From Parafannyhessea umbonata (GTDB lineage: Bacteria; Actinomycetota; Coriobacteriia; Coriobacteriales; Atopobiaceae), in NCBI RefSeq assembly GCF_900105025.1, contig NZ_LT629759.1:2289094-2353093 (forward strand): a stretch of DNA of 64,000 bases. The letters run 5' to 3'. The position numbers and the translations under genes were made by a program. A model generated the notes under the pieces. That model saw only the letters and a list, made by a program, of their open reading frames with translations, was not told the DNA's origin and made no database searches. Positions 56,667 through 64,000 of the stretch are shown here, one piece after another. Every line of letters begins with the position of its first letter. The first letter of the stretch is position 1.

Positions 56667-58160
56667 ATGCAACTGAATCTCAATCACATCAGCTATACCT
56701 ACCCTGGTACGGTATCGGCCGCCATCGATGACGTCAGCGTCACATTCTCGTCGGGATGGACGGGCGTCATCGGCGATAACGGATGCGGGAAGAGCACGCT
56801 TGCCCGTATCGCCGCGAACTCCATCGCGCCAGATTCCGGAACGGTGAGTCCGAAGCTGTTCTCGGCGTACTGCCAGCAGGACTCGACCCAGGAACCGGAC
56901 AATCTCCTCGACTTCGCATCGGACTGGGGCAAGGAGGCGCAACGAGCAAGGGCTTTGCTTCGCGTCGAAGACGACTGGTTCTGGCGCTATGGCACTCTCT
57001 CTGGGGGTCAGCAGAAGCGGCTCCAGATCGCATGCGCGCTCTATGCGCGACCGGAAGTCCTTATCATGGACGAGCCGACAAACGACCTCGACATCGTGAC
57101 ACGCGACATCGTGAGGGAAGCCCTCGCTTCATTCGGCGGCATCGGAATTCTCATCTCGCACGACAGGGCTCTGCTGGATAGCCTTGTGAGCCAGAGCCTG
57201 ATGTGCGAGGGGGTGCGTTGGACCATGCGACCCGGAGGGTACACGAAGGCGAGTGTCCAATCGGCCATCGAGCGCTCTGCTGCAATCAGGGACCGCGAGA
57301 AGGCCGCCCGCGAAGCGAAGCGCTTGAAGGCGGAAGCCCAGCGCAGAAGCGAGGAGGCGGCGCGTCAGAAGGGCAAGCGCAGCAAGCGCAACTTGGACAA
57401 GCACGACAGTGACGCACGGGAGAGGATTGGACGCGCCATAGTCTCAGGAAAGGACGGCGTGGCTGGCAAGCTCTCGTCCAATATGAGTGAACGGCTGGCA
57501 AAGGCCGAGGGAGAGCTCTCAAAGAGAGTTGTCGCGAAGCGATACGACCATGCTCTCGGCGCGTTCGGAATTGCCGCGCGTTCGAGCTGCGTGGTGCACC
57601 TAGAGGCGACGCGACTGTCCGCTGGTGATTTCTCGATAGTCGTGCCAGAGCTCTGGATCTCGCCAACGGACCACGTGGTGCTGACTGGCGCGAACGGAAC
57701 GGGAAAGAGCCTGGTGGTACGAAGCGTCATCGAATCTGCTCCCGACACCGTCAAAGTGGCGTACGTTCCCCAGAACGTCGGGCCGGAAGAACGCGGGCGG
57801 GCCCTGAGACGACTACGAGGTCAGGACCAAGAGACGAAGGGCCGCATCCTCTCCATCGTGGCACGGTTGAATTCCGACCCCGATAAACTGCTCGATGGAG
57901 ACGATTTGAGTCCTGGCGAGCTCCGCAAACTCATGCTCGCGCAGCAGCTTGTTGCGAATCCCAACCTCCTCGTGCTCGATGAACCGACGAATCATCTCGA
58001 TGTGGGCTCCATCGAAGCGCTTCAAGGCATGCTGATTGGTTTTCCTGGTGCGTTCCTGCTGGTCACGCATGATGGGCAGCTGTCGGAGGCGGTCACGCAG
58101 ATTGGATGGGAGACAAGGCGAGGCGAGAATGGGATGAGACTACAAGTCGCTGATGAATAA
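56667..58160 (+). CDS. ABC-F family ATP-binding protein
   Basis: A 497-residue soluble protein with two ABC ATPase domains and no membrane segment. Domain 1 has Walker A GDNGCGKSTLARI, signature LSGGQQKRLQIA and Walker B EVLIMDEPTNDLD. A highly charged linker (about 205-270, Lys/Arg/Glu rich) fits the P-site tRNA interaction motif. Domain 2 has GANGTGKSLVV, LSPGELRKLMLA and LLVLDEPTNHLD. ABC-F proteins act on the ribosome; some confer resistance to ribosome-targeting antibiotics. Which kind this is cannot be told. AAGGAG precedes ATG 56667. Confidence 0.92.
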   Translation: MQLNLNHISYTYPGTVSAAIDDVSVTFSSGWTGVIGDNGCGKSTLARIAANSIAPDSGTVSPKLFSAYCQQDSTQEPDNLLDFASDWGKEAQRARALLRVEDDWFWRYGTLSGGQQKRLQIACALYARPEVLIMDEPTNDLDIVTRDIVREALASFGGIGILISHDRALLDSLVSQSLMCEGVRWTMRPGGYTKASVQSAIERSAAIRDREKAAREAKRLKAEAQRRSEEAARQKGKRSKRNLDKHDSDARERIGRAIVSGKDGVAGKLSSNMSERLAKAEGELSKRVVAKRYDHALGAFGIAARSSCVVHLEATRLSAGDFSIVVPELWISPTDHVVLTGANGTGKSLVVRSVIESAPDTVKVAYVPQNVGPEERGRALRRLRGQDQETKGRILSIVARLNSDPDKLLDGDDLSPGELRKLMLAQQLVANPNLLVLDEPTNHLDVGSIEALQGMLIGFPGAFLLVTHDGQLSEAVTQIGWETRRGENGMRLQVADE

Positions 58161-58180
58161 GCTTTGTTCGCCTTCGGCCG

Positions 58181-58459
58181 ATGCCGCGATTCAGCACGAG
58201 CGTGGTTCTCAGCGCGCTTGTGCTGAGCAGCAGGGCAAGCGTCGATGCAAAAGAGTTCGCTGCTCGATTCAATGTGAGCGTCTTTCGCATGCACGAGCAT
58301 CCTAGCCCCGAGTGTCCGATCGGCCGCAACGTGCACGCCGTGCTCGGCACGGAGCTTGACGCTGCGGAGCAGGCCATGCTTGACCACCTTGACTCCACCA
58401 CCTTGGCCGATCTGGCCGACGCTACGAGGGAGCGCATCGCGCAGCAGGAGCAGGCCTAG
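58181..58459 (+). pseudogene. Rrf2-type regulator, C-terminal remnant
   Basis: From about residue 35 the frame matches the C-terminal part of Rrf2 regulators: FRMHEHPSPECPIGRNVHAV, then LDAAEQAMLDHLDSTTLADL. The same pattern occurs in the intact Rrf2 gene at 61794-62228 (HFHESPCPQCPVGGNIHAAL). The N-terminal helix-turn-helix is missing and replaced by unrelated sequence. It lies 20 bases after the ABC-F gene. Confidence 0.75.
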
Positions 58460-58598
58460 GGGTCTGGGGTCGCGGGCTCGCCCAGATTGCCAAGCATCTC
58501 GGATTCCGTCTTGGCGCTCCGCTCGGCCAGCGTCCGTGCTTGTCGTCCGGACGGAATGCCCTCGCTTTATCCGACAGCCCCGCCCAACAAGTGGCCTG

Positions 58599-59069
58599 CT
58601 ACCAGGGCTGCCATTTCCCGCGGGTCTCGTTCCAGCCCTTACGTGCCCACGTAATGAACATCCCATAGAGTCCGTAGGCGAGAAAAGCGGCCTCGTAGCT
58701 CCCCTCGCGTCCCAGGTCGGCGTCGCTTACGATTGTTTCGAACGCGGCCAGGATGGCATCCGTACGGCCCTGCTCGATCATGAGGTCGTTTTCCGTGCGC
58801 AGTGACAGGCAGAACTCAAAGTAGCGCAGAGCCCGCTGGGGATTCGAGAACGCGAGCTCCTTCAGGCGGTGTCCCTTCTCGTATGCCCGCCATTGGCGAA
58901 CGAGGTAGGCAGTCAGCAGCTCCTCCTTAGACGAGAAGTTGCGAAAGTACGTGGCCCGGCCCACGCCCGCCCGTGCGGCAAGCTCGTCGATGGTGACCTT
59001 TCTGATGTTCTTCTCGGCCATAAGCAAGAACAGGGCGGATCCCAGCATGTCCGTGGCATATGCAGACAC
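58599..59069 (-). CDS. TetR-family transcriptional regulator
   Basis: A 156-residue regulator. The helix-turn-helix is VTIDELAARAGVGRATYFRN, preceded by the typical first helix (ALFLLMAEKNIRKV) and followed by FSSKEELLTAYLVRQW. The C-terminal ligand-binding part is short. I chose GTG 59069 because AGGAGG lies seven bases upstream on its strand. Divergent from an esterase gene with palindromes between, so it likely represses both. Confidence 0.9.
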   Translation of the reverse strand: MSAYATDMLGSALFLLMAEKNIRKVTIDELAARAGVGRATYFRNFSSKEELLTAYLVRQWRAYEKGHRLKELAFSNPQRALRYFEFCLSLRTENDLMIEQGRTDAILAAFETIVSDADLGREGSYEAAFLAYGLYGMFITWARKGWNETRGKWQPW

Positions 59070-59081
59070 GACAGACCTCCT

Positions 59082-59158
59082 GATACGAAAGCGGCCGATG
59101 CGTATCGATTGCGCTCGCGACATCGGGACGCTTGCAGGACGGACGATACGATTGTATC
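59082..59158. promoter_or_regulatory. Two GATAC/GTATC palindromes between tetR and the esterase
   Basis: GATACG (59082-59087) with CGTATC (59101-59106), and GATAC (59145-59149) with GTATC (59154-59158). The shared half-site and divergent placement fit TetR operators. Confidence 0.6.
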
Positions 59159-59195
59159 AGCTGAAGCGAATCTGAGGAATCTTTCGGGGGCTGTG

Positions 59196-60227
59196 ATGAA
59201 GGAGAAGACACGGGGACGCCTGCGGCTGCTCGCAAGGGTGGCGGGAGGAATCTGCATCGCCATCGTCGTGCTCGCCCTGGTGCTCACGACCCATACGCAG
59301 ATCGTTATTGGAGCGATCCAGAAACTTTCTGCCGGCACGGTCAAGACAACCAATGCCTACAAGCCCGAGGGCAAACACGTGGATGCGATGCGGGATAACG
59401 GACAGCGCATCGTGACCGAAATCGCCTATGCCGACAAGTACCCCAATAGCTTCCTGGACATAACCTACCCCGATGCCGACACCTCCGTGCGCAGGCCGAC
59501 GCTGGTCTATTTTCATGGCGGAGGGTTCTTTGCGGGCAGCAAAAGTGCGGGTGACCCGCTGGCGTCGAGTGACGTCACGTCGCTGCTGGATGACATCTGT
59601 GCGGCCGGCTACAACGTCGTGAACGTGGACTACGGTCTCGTGCCCGACTGCCGCTTCCCAGTTCCTGTCATACAGGCCAATCAGGTACTGGCCTGGTGCG
59701 AGTCGCATGCGAAGGAATACGGCCTCGATATGGACGATGTCATCATCATGGGCTCGTCTGCCGGCGCCATCATAACGAGCCAGCTGGGCGCCGTCATCGC
59801 AAATCCAAAGTATGCCGACGCGCTTGGCATAAAGCCCAAGTTGGAGCCCAGCCAGGTACGTGCTCTCGTGATTGATGACGCACCTCTTGTGTACGACGAG
59901 TTCTCCCTCGCCACCAAGGTTATCGTAGGTAACTACGTGAGCGGGACGATCTTCCTCAGTAAGGATCAGGTGCATCGTTACGACGCCACCCAATGGGTCA
60001 CCTCGGCCTACCCGCCCGCGGTACTTCTCGGCAGCGAATATCACAACGACATGAGGCACATGGACGCAGCGCTTTCGGGGGCGGGTGTCACGCACGAGCT
60101 CATCGATCCGCTGGCCGAGCGTGGCCTGAAGATGCCGCACTGCTTTGTGGCCTCCGAGCGCAAGAACAAGGTCGCACGTGACGCGTTCGAGAGGATGCTG
60201 GCCTTTCTCGCCGACCGGACGGACTAG
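59196..60227 (+). CDS. Alpha/beta hydrolase (HSL-type esterase), membrane-anchored
   Basis: A 343-residue esterase. One N-terminal hydrophobic helix (ARVAGGICIAIVVLALVLTT) anchors it or acts as an uncleaved signal, placing the enzyme outside the membrane. The catalytic domain has the oxyanion motif YFHGGGFFAG, nucleophile elbow MGSSAGAI, and probable His in MPHCFVASE. Substrate unknown. ATG 59196 follows GGGGG. The upstream frame into the tetR region is not coding. It is probably repressed by the divergent TetR protein. Confidence 0.9.
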   Translation: MKEKTRGRLRLLARVAGGICIAIVVLALVLTTHTQIVIGAIQKLSAGTVKTTNAYKPEGKHVDAMRDNGQRIVTEIAYADKYPNSFLDITYPDADTSVRRPTLVYFHGGGFFAGSKSAGDPLASSDVTSLLDDICAAGYNVVNVDYGLVPDCRFPVPVIQANQVLAWCESHAKEYGLDMDDVIIMGSSAGAIITSQLGAVIANPKYADALGIKPKLEPSQVRALVIDDAPLVYDEFSLATKVIVGNYVSGTIFLSKDQVHRYDATQWVTSAYPPAVLLGSEYHNDMRHMDAALSGAGVTHELIDPLAERGLKMPHCFVASERKNKVARDAFERMLAFLADRTD

Positions 60228-60228
60228 C

Positions 60229-60654
60229 TCACTGGGAGCGTAGCAGGGCGATCGCGAGGCGGTACTTTTGCACTCGCTCTCGGTCGGCATCCGTGACCTT
60301 GGCCAGGCGGCTGAGGTCGCTGTTGTGGGTGAGGTCGGCGAGCTTCACCGTGCGGGCGAGTGCGTTGTGCTTCAGGTTTGACACATAGCCAAGATAGGGC
60401 ACGCTTTTGTCGTGCGTGAGCAGTTCAAGGGCGTCGATCACGTCGTCTTCGATGCCAGCCGCGCGCAGGTCGTCGAAGGTGGTCGGCGTATCTTCCACAA
60501 CGTCGTGCAGCCATGCCGTCGCTTTTGCCTTGTCACCGCTTACCTGTGCGGCCACGTGCGCGGGGTGTTCGATGTAGGGTGCGCCGGCTTTGTCGGTTTG
60601 TCCCGCGTGCGCCTTGCGTGCGATTGCCTGGGCAATCGTTTCCTGCGGTCCCAT
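60229..60654 (-). CDS. HD-domain phosphohydrolase (RelA/SpoT hydrolase-like)
   Basis: A 141-residue single-domain protein. The metal site is in order: AGAPYIEHPAHVAA (His), WLHDVVEDTPTTFDDL (His-Asp with following Glu-Asp) and VKLADLTHNSDLS (Asp). This is the pattern of (p)ppGpp hydrolase domains and small MESH1-like enzymes, but no synthetase or TGS domain is present. ATG 60654 is nine bases after AGGAAGGG. It is convergent with the esterase gene, with stops one base apart. Confidence 0.88.
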   Translation of the reverse strand: MGPQETIAQAIARKAHAGQTDKAGAPYIEHPAHVAAQVSGDKAKATAWLHDVVEDTPTTFDDLRAAGIEDDVIDALELLTHDKSVPYLGYVSNLKHNALARTVKLADLTHNSDLSRLAKVTDADRERVQKYRLAIALLRSQ

Positions 60655-60970
60655 GTGCCTCATCCCTTCCTGCGGCTCTAGTGCGATTCTATCGAAGGCG
60701 GAATGAGATGCGAAGCTAAGGAATGGGAGAGGAACGTGTTTTCCCGCGATGCGAGGAGCCATGCTCGAACGCCTTGATGCCGCTGCCCTTGTCGACCCTG
60801 CGATAAGGCGCGGGGCCTCATGGCGAAGCGGCAGACGGCGGCAATGCTGGCGCGGCTTATCCGCAACGCGGATGCTCCTCTCCGCAGCCGCGAGATCCAT
60901 GCGGCACTCTGCGCCATCGCGGACCTTCTGCCTGATATCGGCGAAGGGGGGACTGCCTGGAGTAACAGGC

Positions 60971-61001
60971 TTGACCCTCACGTAACGTCATGGTTTAGAG
61001 T
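60971..61001 (+). promoter_or_regulatory. MerR-type promoter of the TipA-like gene
   Basis: TTGACC (60971-60976), a 19-bp spacer and TAGAGT (60996-61001). The long spacer and partial dyad (CCTCACGT...ACGTCATGG) are typical of promoters twisted by MerR-family activators, here likely autoregulation. Confidence 0.7.
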
Positions 61002-61029
61002 GTGGCCAAGACGAGCGAGAGGAGGGTCC

Positions 61030-61767
61030 GTGAGAACCGTGCATGAAGTCAGCGAGCTTGCGCACGTGAGCGTGCGAACGCTGCATCACTACGACAAGAT
61101 AGGCCTGCTTCGACCAAGCGCCCGCAGCGAGGCGGGCTACAGGCTCTACAGTGACAAAGACCTGGCGCGACTGCAGCAGATCATGCTCTTTCGGGAGCTG
61201 GAGTTCTCGCTCGCCGACATAGGGGCAATTCTCGACAGCCCGGAATTCGATCGAGACAGAGCGCTCGACCAGCAGATCGAGCTTTTGGAGCTTCGTCGGG
61301 AGCACATCGGAAACCTGATAGACATGGCAAAGGCCATGAGGGACGGAGAGGGAAGCATCTTGGAATTCGAGCCGTTCGACACGAGCAAGCTGGACGAATA
61401 CGCCGAGCAGGCGAAGGCTTCGTGGGGAAAGACCCCGCAATGGAAGGAATACGAGGAGAAGTGGGCCGGAAGGCCGAAGGAGGAGCAGGTCGCGATGGGC
61501 AAGAGCCTGATGGAGCTCTTCGTGCCGTTTGGGCGGATGTCTGCCGAAGGGGCCGACCCCTCGTGCGAGGAGGCGCTGGCTCAGGTCGCAAGGATCCAGG
61601 CATTCATCACCGAGAACTACTACGACTGCACCAACGAGATTCTGGCGGGGCTTGGCCAGGCATACGGCAGTGGTGGCGACTTCACGCGCAACATCAACGC
61701 GGCGGCCGGTCCCGGTGCCGCCGAGTTTGCCGCCGCCGCGGTGCGCGCGTACTGCGAACGAGCGTAG
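61030..61767 (+). CDS. MerR-family regulator with TipA-type drug-binding domain
   Basis: A 245-residue regulator. The N-terminal MerR domain is VHEVSELAHVSVRTLHHYDK with GLLRPSARSEAGYRLYSDKD, then a dimerisation helix. The C-terminal TipAS domain (about 140-245) includes WKEYEEKWAGRPKEEQ and the end pattern FITENYYDCTNEILAGLGQA. TipAS domains bind thiopeptide or albicidin-like antibiotics. GTG 61030 follows GGAGGG. The promoter with 19-bp spacer lies just upstream. No transporter target is adjacent. Confidence 0.92.
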   Translation: MRTVHEVSELAHVSVRTLHHYDKIGLLRPSARSEAGYRLYSDKDLARLQQIMLFRELEFSLADIGAILDSPEFDRDRALDQQIELLELRREHIGNLIDMAKAMRDGEGSILEFEPFDTSKLDEYAEQAKASWGKTPQWKEYEEKWAGRPKEEQVAMGKSLMELFVPFGRMSAEGADPSCEEALAQVARIQAFITENYYDCTNEILAGLGQAYGSGGDFTRNINAAAGPGAAEFAAAAVRAYCERA

Positions 61768-61793
61768 GTTGCGAGAGGCCCGCCCGGCAGGGC

Positions 61794-62228
61794 CTAGCTG
61801 GCTGCCAGCAGGCGGATGTCCTTCTCGACGTCCGCCATGGTGGTGCGCCGCAGCTGGTCCTCCAGCGCCCGCTGGGCAGCCTCCAGGCGATCGTCCAGCG
61901 CGGCGTGGATGTTGCCGCCCACGGGGCACTGCGGGCAGGGGCTCTCGTGAAAGTGGAAGAGCGAGTCCGCGTCGCTCTGGTCAACGGCGCGCCACAGGTC
62001 GAGGAGGGTGATCTTCTGGAGCGGGCGTGCCAGTGTGATGCCGGACTTTCCCTTGCTGGAGTTGATGATGTTCGCCTGCTTGAGCATGCCCATGATCGTG
62101 CGGACCATGACGGGGCTCGTGCCGATGCTTTCTGCGAGGAAGGCGCTGGTGACGGGCCTTGTGCCACCGAAGTAGTCTATGGCGCACACCATGTGCGCCG
62201 CCATCGTGAGCCTGCTGGTTATCTGCAT
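61794..62228 (-). CDS. Rrf2-family transcriptional regulator
   Basis: A 144-residue regulator with N-terminal winged helix (MQITSRLTMAAHMVCAIDYF; SAFLAESIGTSPVMVRTIMG; NIINSSKGKSGITLAR) and a C-terminal part with HESPCPQCPVGGNIHA. Its two Cys three residues apart differ from the three-Cys Fe-S sites of IscR, and resemble YwnA-type thiol sensors. ATG 62228 follows AGGTGAACGA. It lies 65 bases after the last gene of the OpuC-type operon on the same strand, and might control it. Confidence 0.9.
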   Translation of the reverse strand: MQITSRLTMAAHMVCAIDYFGGTRPVTSAFLAESIGTSPVMVRTIMGMLKQANIINSSKGKSGITLARPLQKITLLDLWRAVDQSDADSLFHFHESPCPQCPVGGNIHAALDDRLEAAQRALEDQLRRTTMADVEKDIRLLAAS

Positions 62229-62293
62229 TCGTTCACCTATTCCGTAACTACTACCTTGCCAAGGGTCTTCTTCCTGCCCCTTGTGTGAGGGTA

Positions 62294-63130
62294 CTACTCC
62301 GTGGCGAGTGCTGACATTGCACGCGCCGCGCCGCTGTGACCGCAGGCGCATAGCTGGTCTTCCGGCAGGTCGCAGGCATGGCGCTGGCGCGAGACCAGCT
62401 GCTCGACGAATGCCGTCGCGGGGCGTGCCAGAATCTCCTCGGGCGCACCGTATTGCTGTACCTTGCCCTCATCGAGCACGAGCACGTGCGTCCCCAGGCG
62501 CAGCGCCTCGCCTATGTCGTGGGTCACGAACATTACGGTGATGCCGGTCTCGCGGTGGATGCGGCTTATTTCGACCTGCAGCTGACCGCGGGTAATCTCG
62601 TCCACGGCACCGAACGGCTCGTCCATCAGAAGGATGTCGGGCGACGCGGCCAGGGCCCGTGCGATGCCCACGCGCTGCTGCTGACCGCCCGAGAGCTCGG
62701 ACGGGTAGCGCTCCAGGAGGTCTTTGGAGAGCCCCACGATGTCCATCCACGTGCGCACTGCCTTGCGCGTGCGCTCGTGGTCGTGCTTGTTGAGCAGATT
62801 GGGCACGTATGAGATGTTGTCCTCCACCGTCATGTTGGGGAAGAGGACGCTCCCCTGGATGGCGTAGCCGATGTTGCGGCGCAGCTGGATGGGGTCGGTG
62901 TCGCGCACATTGTGGCCGTCCACGAGCACGGTGCCCGAGGTGGGCTCTATCAGGCGGTTCACCATCTTGAGCGCGGTGGTCTTGCCGCTTCCGGAGGAGC
63001 CGATCATGGTGACGAACTCGCCCTTCGGAACCTTGAGGTCGAGGTGCTCCAGCACGCTCTTCTCGCCATAGGACTTGCTGACGTCGCGGTACTCGATGGC
63101 GACGCTGGTGGTGTTGGTCGCGTTGCTCAT
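62294..63130 (-). CDS. Osmolyte (glycine betaine/choline-type) ABC transporter ATP-binding protein
   Basis: A 278-residue OpuCA/OpuBA-type ATPase. Walker A is GSSGSGKTTALKMV, signature LSGGQQQRVGIARAL, Walker B ILLMDEPFGAVDEITR, switch His in VMFVTHDIGEAL. The usual C-terminal CBS domains are absent; instead it ends with a short Cys-containing tail (CDLPEDQLCACGHSG). ATG 63130 overlaps the stop of the upstream substrate-binding gene as TAATG. The lack of CBS domains suggests it is not gated directly by ionic strength. Confidence 0.92.
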   Translation of the reverse strand: MSNATNTTSVAIEYRDVSKSYGEKSVLEHLDLKVPKGEFVTMIGSSGSGKTTALKMVNRLIEPTSGTVLVDGHNVRDTDPIQLRRNIGYAIQGSVLFPNMTVEDNISYVPNLLNKHDHERTRKAVRTWMDIVGLSKDLLERYPSELSGGQQQRVGIARALAASPDILLMDEPFGAVDEITRGQLQVEISRIHRETGITVMFVTHDIGEALRLGTHVLVLDEGKVQQYGAPEEILARPATAFVEQLVSRQRHACDLPEDQLCACGHSGAARAMSALATE

Positions 63131-63999
63131 TAGATCAGCCCCTTCGAGCTCAGGAACTCCCTGGCCACGGCCTTGGGGTCCTTCTTTTCCTCTTCCACCT
63201 CGTAGTTCATGCGGGCCATGTCCTCCTCGGATATGGTGCCCTGGAGCTTCTTGAGCTCGGCGCGCAGCTCGGGGTGCTCTTGGAGCGTCTGGTTGCGAAC
63301 GACGTTTCCGCACTGGTAGGAGGGGAAGAAGCCCTTGTCGTCGGTGAGCACCGTGGCGTCCGCGGTGCTGAGCTTGCCGTCGGTGGTGTAGATGATGATC
63401 GCGTCCACGCTGTCCTGGGCGAGGGCGTCGTACTTGAGGCCCGCGTCCATCTCGGTGGTCTTGCCGAAGCTCATGCCGTAGGTGCTGCAGAGGGCGTCGT
63501 ATCCGTCCTCGCGCTCGAAGAAGTCCGGCTCGGCCCCAAGGTTCAGCTGGCCGGCGACCTTGGCGAGGTCCGAGTAGGTCTTGAGGTCGTACTTCTGCAC
63601 GATGTCGTTGCGCACGGCGATGCCGAACGTGTTGCCGAAGCCGTACATCCCCACCCAGCTCATGTCCAGCTTCTTGTTGTAGTCCGCCTGCAGCTGGTCG
63701 AACTCGTCCTCGGAGTAGGTTCCCTTGTTCTTGAGGACCGCGGCCCATCCAGTGCCTGTGTACTCTGGGTACAGGTCGAACTGCCCGGACTCCATGCCGG
63801 CCTCGAGGTTGGAGGTGCCGCCCGCGACGCCCTCGGTGAGGTCCACCTTGAGGTTGGTGTCGTGTTCGATGAGCATCTTGAGGGCCTCGCCCATGATGTA
63901 CTGCTCGGTCATGGGCTTGGTCGCGACGTTGATGGTGTCGCTCGGGCCGGCAAGCATGCCCGGCACCGTGGCACCCAGCGCCGCGGCTGCGCAGACGAG
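63130..63999 (-). CDS. Osmolyte ABC transporter substrate-binding protein or domain (5' end outside window)
   Basis: About 290 residues are visible, and the frame is still open at the right edge. The last visible upstream residues LVCAAAALGATVPGMLAG look like a signal peptide core or the last helix of a fused permease, since OpuC-type permease-binding protein fusions exist. The mature part is of the ProX/OpuCC type: INVATKPMTEQYIMGEALKM, EGVAGGTSNLEAGMESGQFD, LYPEYTGTGW, VRNDIVQKYDLKTYSDLAKV, and EVEEEKKDPKAVAREFLSSK at the end. Binds glycine betaine or choline-like compounds by family inference. Confidence 0.88.
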   Translation of the reverse strand, partial: LVCAAAALGATVPGMLAGPSDTINVATKPMTEQYIMGEALKMLIEHDTNLKVDLTEGVAGGTSNLEAGMESGQFDLYPEYTGTGWAAVLKNKGTYSEDEFDQLQADYNKKLDMSWVGMYGFGNTFGIAVRNDIVQKYDLKTYSDLAKVAGQLNLGAEPDFFEREDGYDALCSTYGMSFGKTTEMDAGLKYDALAQDSVDAIIIYTTDGKLSTADATVLTDDKGFFPSYQCGNVVRNQTLQEHPELRAELKKLQGTISEEDMARMNYEVEEEKKDPKAVAREFLSSKGLI

Positions 64000-64000
64000 G

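Overview
The window is high-GC DNA with dense, mostly co-directional genes, GTG/TTG starts, LPXTG-type surface proteins, LytR-CpsA-Psr wall enzymes and anaerobe enzymes (hydroxylamine reductase, rubredoxin, multi-cluster ferredoxin). This points to an anaerobic actinobacterium of the class Coriobacteriia, probably Atopobiaceae/Olsenella-like. That placement is inference from gene content and style; no rRNA is present.

Layout. (1) 1-3.8 kb: end of a flavin reductase-rubredoxin gene, tmRNA, a patatin-like hydrolase and hcp. (2) 3.8-15.4 kb: core housekeeping, with rplM-rpsI, glmM, and a tight run glmS-acpS-nnr-alr-udg-tsaE ending in one long TsaB-RimI-TsaD fusion (cell-wall precursors, coenzyme A/NADPH upkeep, tRNA t6A). 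(3) 15.6-23.9 kb: an amino-acid ABC importer with a Tat-type lipoprotein, an M20 peptidase, an amidohydrolase and glutamine-dependent NAD synthetase. (4) 24.1-33.9 kb: groES-groEL, a four-cluster ferredoxin protein, ychF, two tandem LCP genes (minus) and guaA.

(5) 33.9-58.5 kb is accessory. Two divergent sortase-anchored surface proteins are followed by one small membrane-protein gene cut into three pieces by insertion sequences. An IS21-type element (37390-42298) sits in the gene with a 4-bp target duplication. A second IS21-type element (37664-40192) sits inside the istB of the first with a 5-bp duplication. An ISL3-type element (42461-44026) sits 162 bp further on with an 8-bp duplication. 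Removing all three restores one open frame of 321 codons. Then come a DUF6508-like gene, a MerR-controlled redox operon, an integrase relic, DsbA/MBL/HxlR genes, an ArsR-radical SAM pair with shared operators, a truncated BspA-like surface protein, an AbiEi/AbiEii toxin-antitoxin pair with a perfect operator, and an ABC-F protein.

(6) 58.5-64 kb: TetR-esterase, an HD phosphohydrolase, a TipA-like MerR regulator, Rrf2, and an OpuC-type osmolyte importer that runs off the right edge.

Four genes (acpS, abiEi, abiEii and a small ORF at 49272) are interrupted only at G or C tracts of 4-6 bases. One-base corrections restore coherent proteins in every case. Assembly homopolymer errors are the simplest reading; contingency tracts are the alternative.
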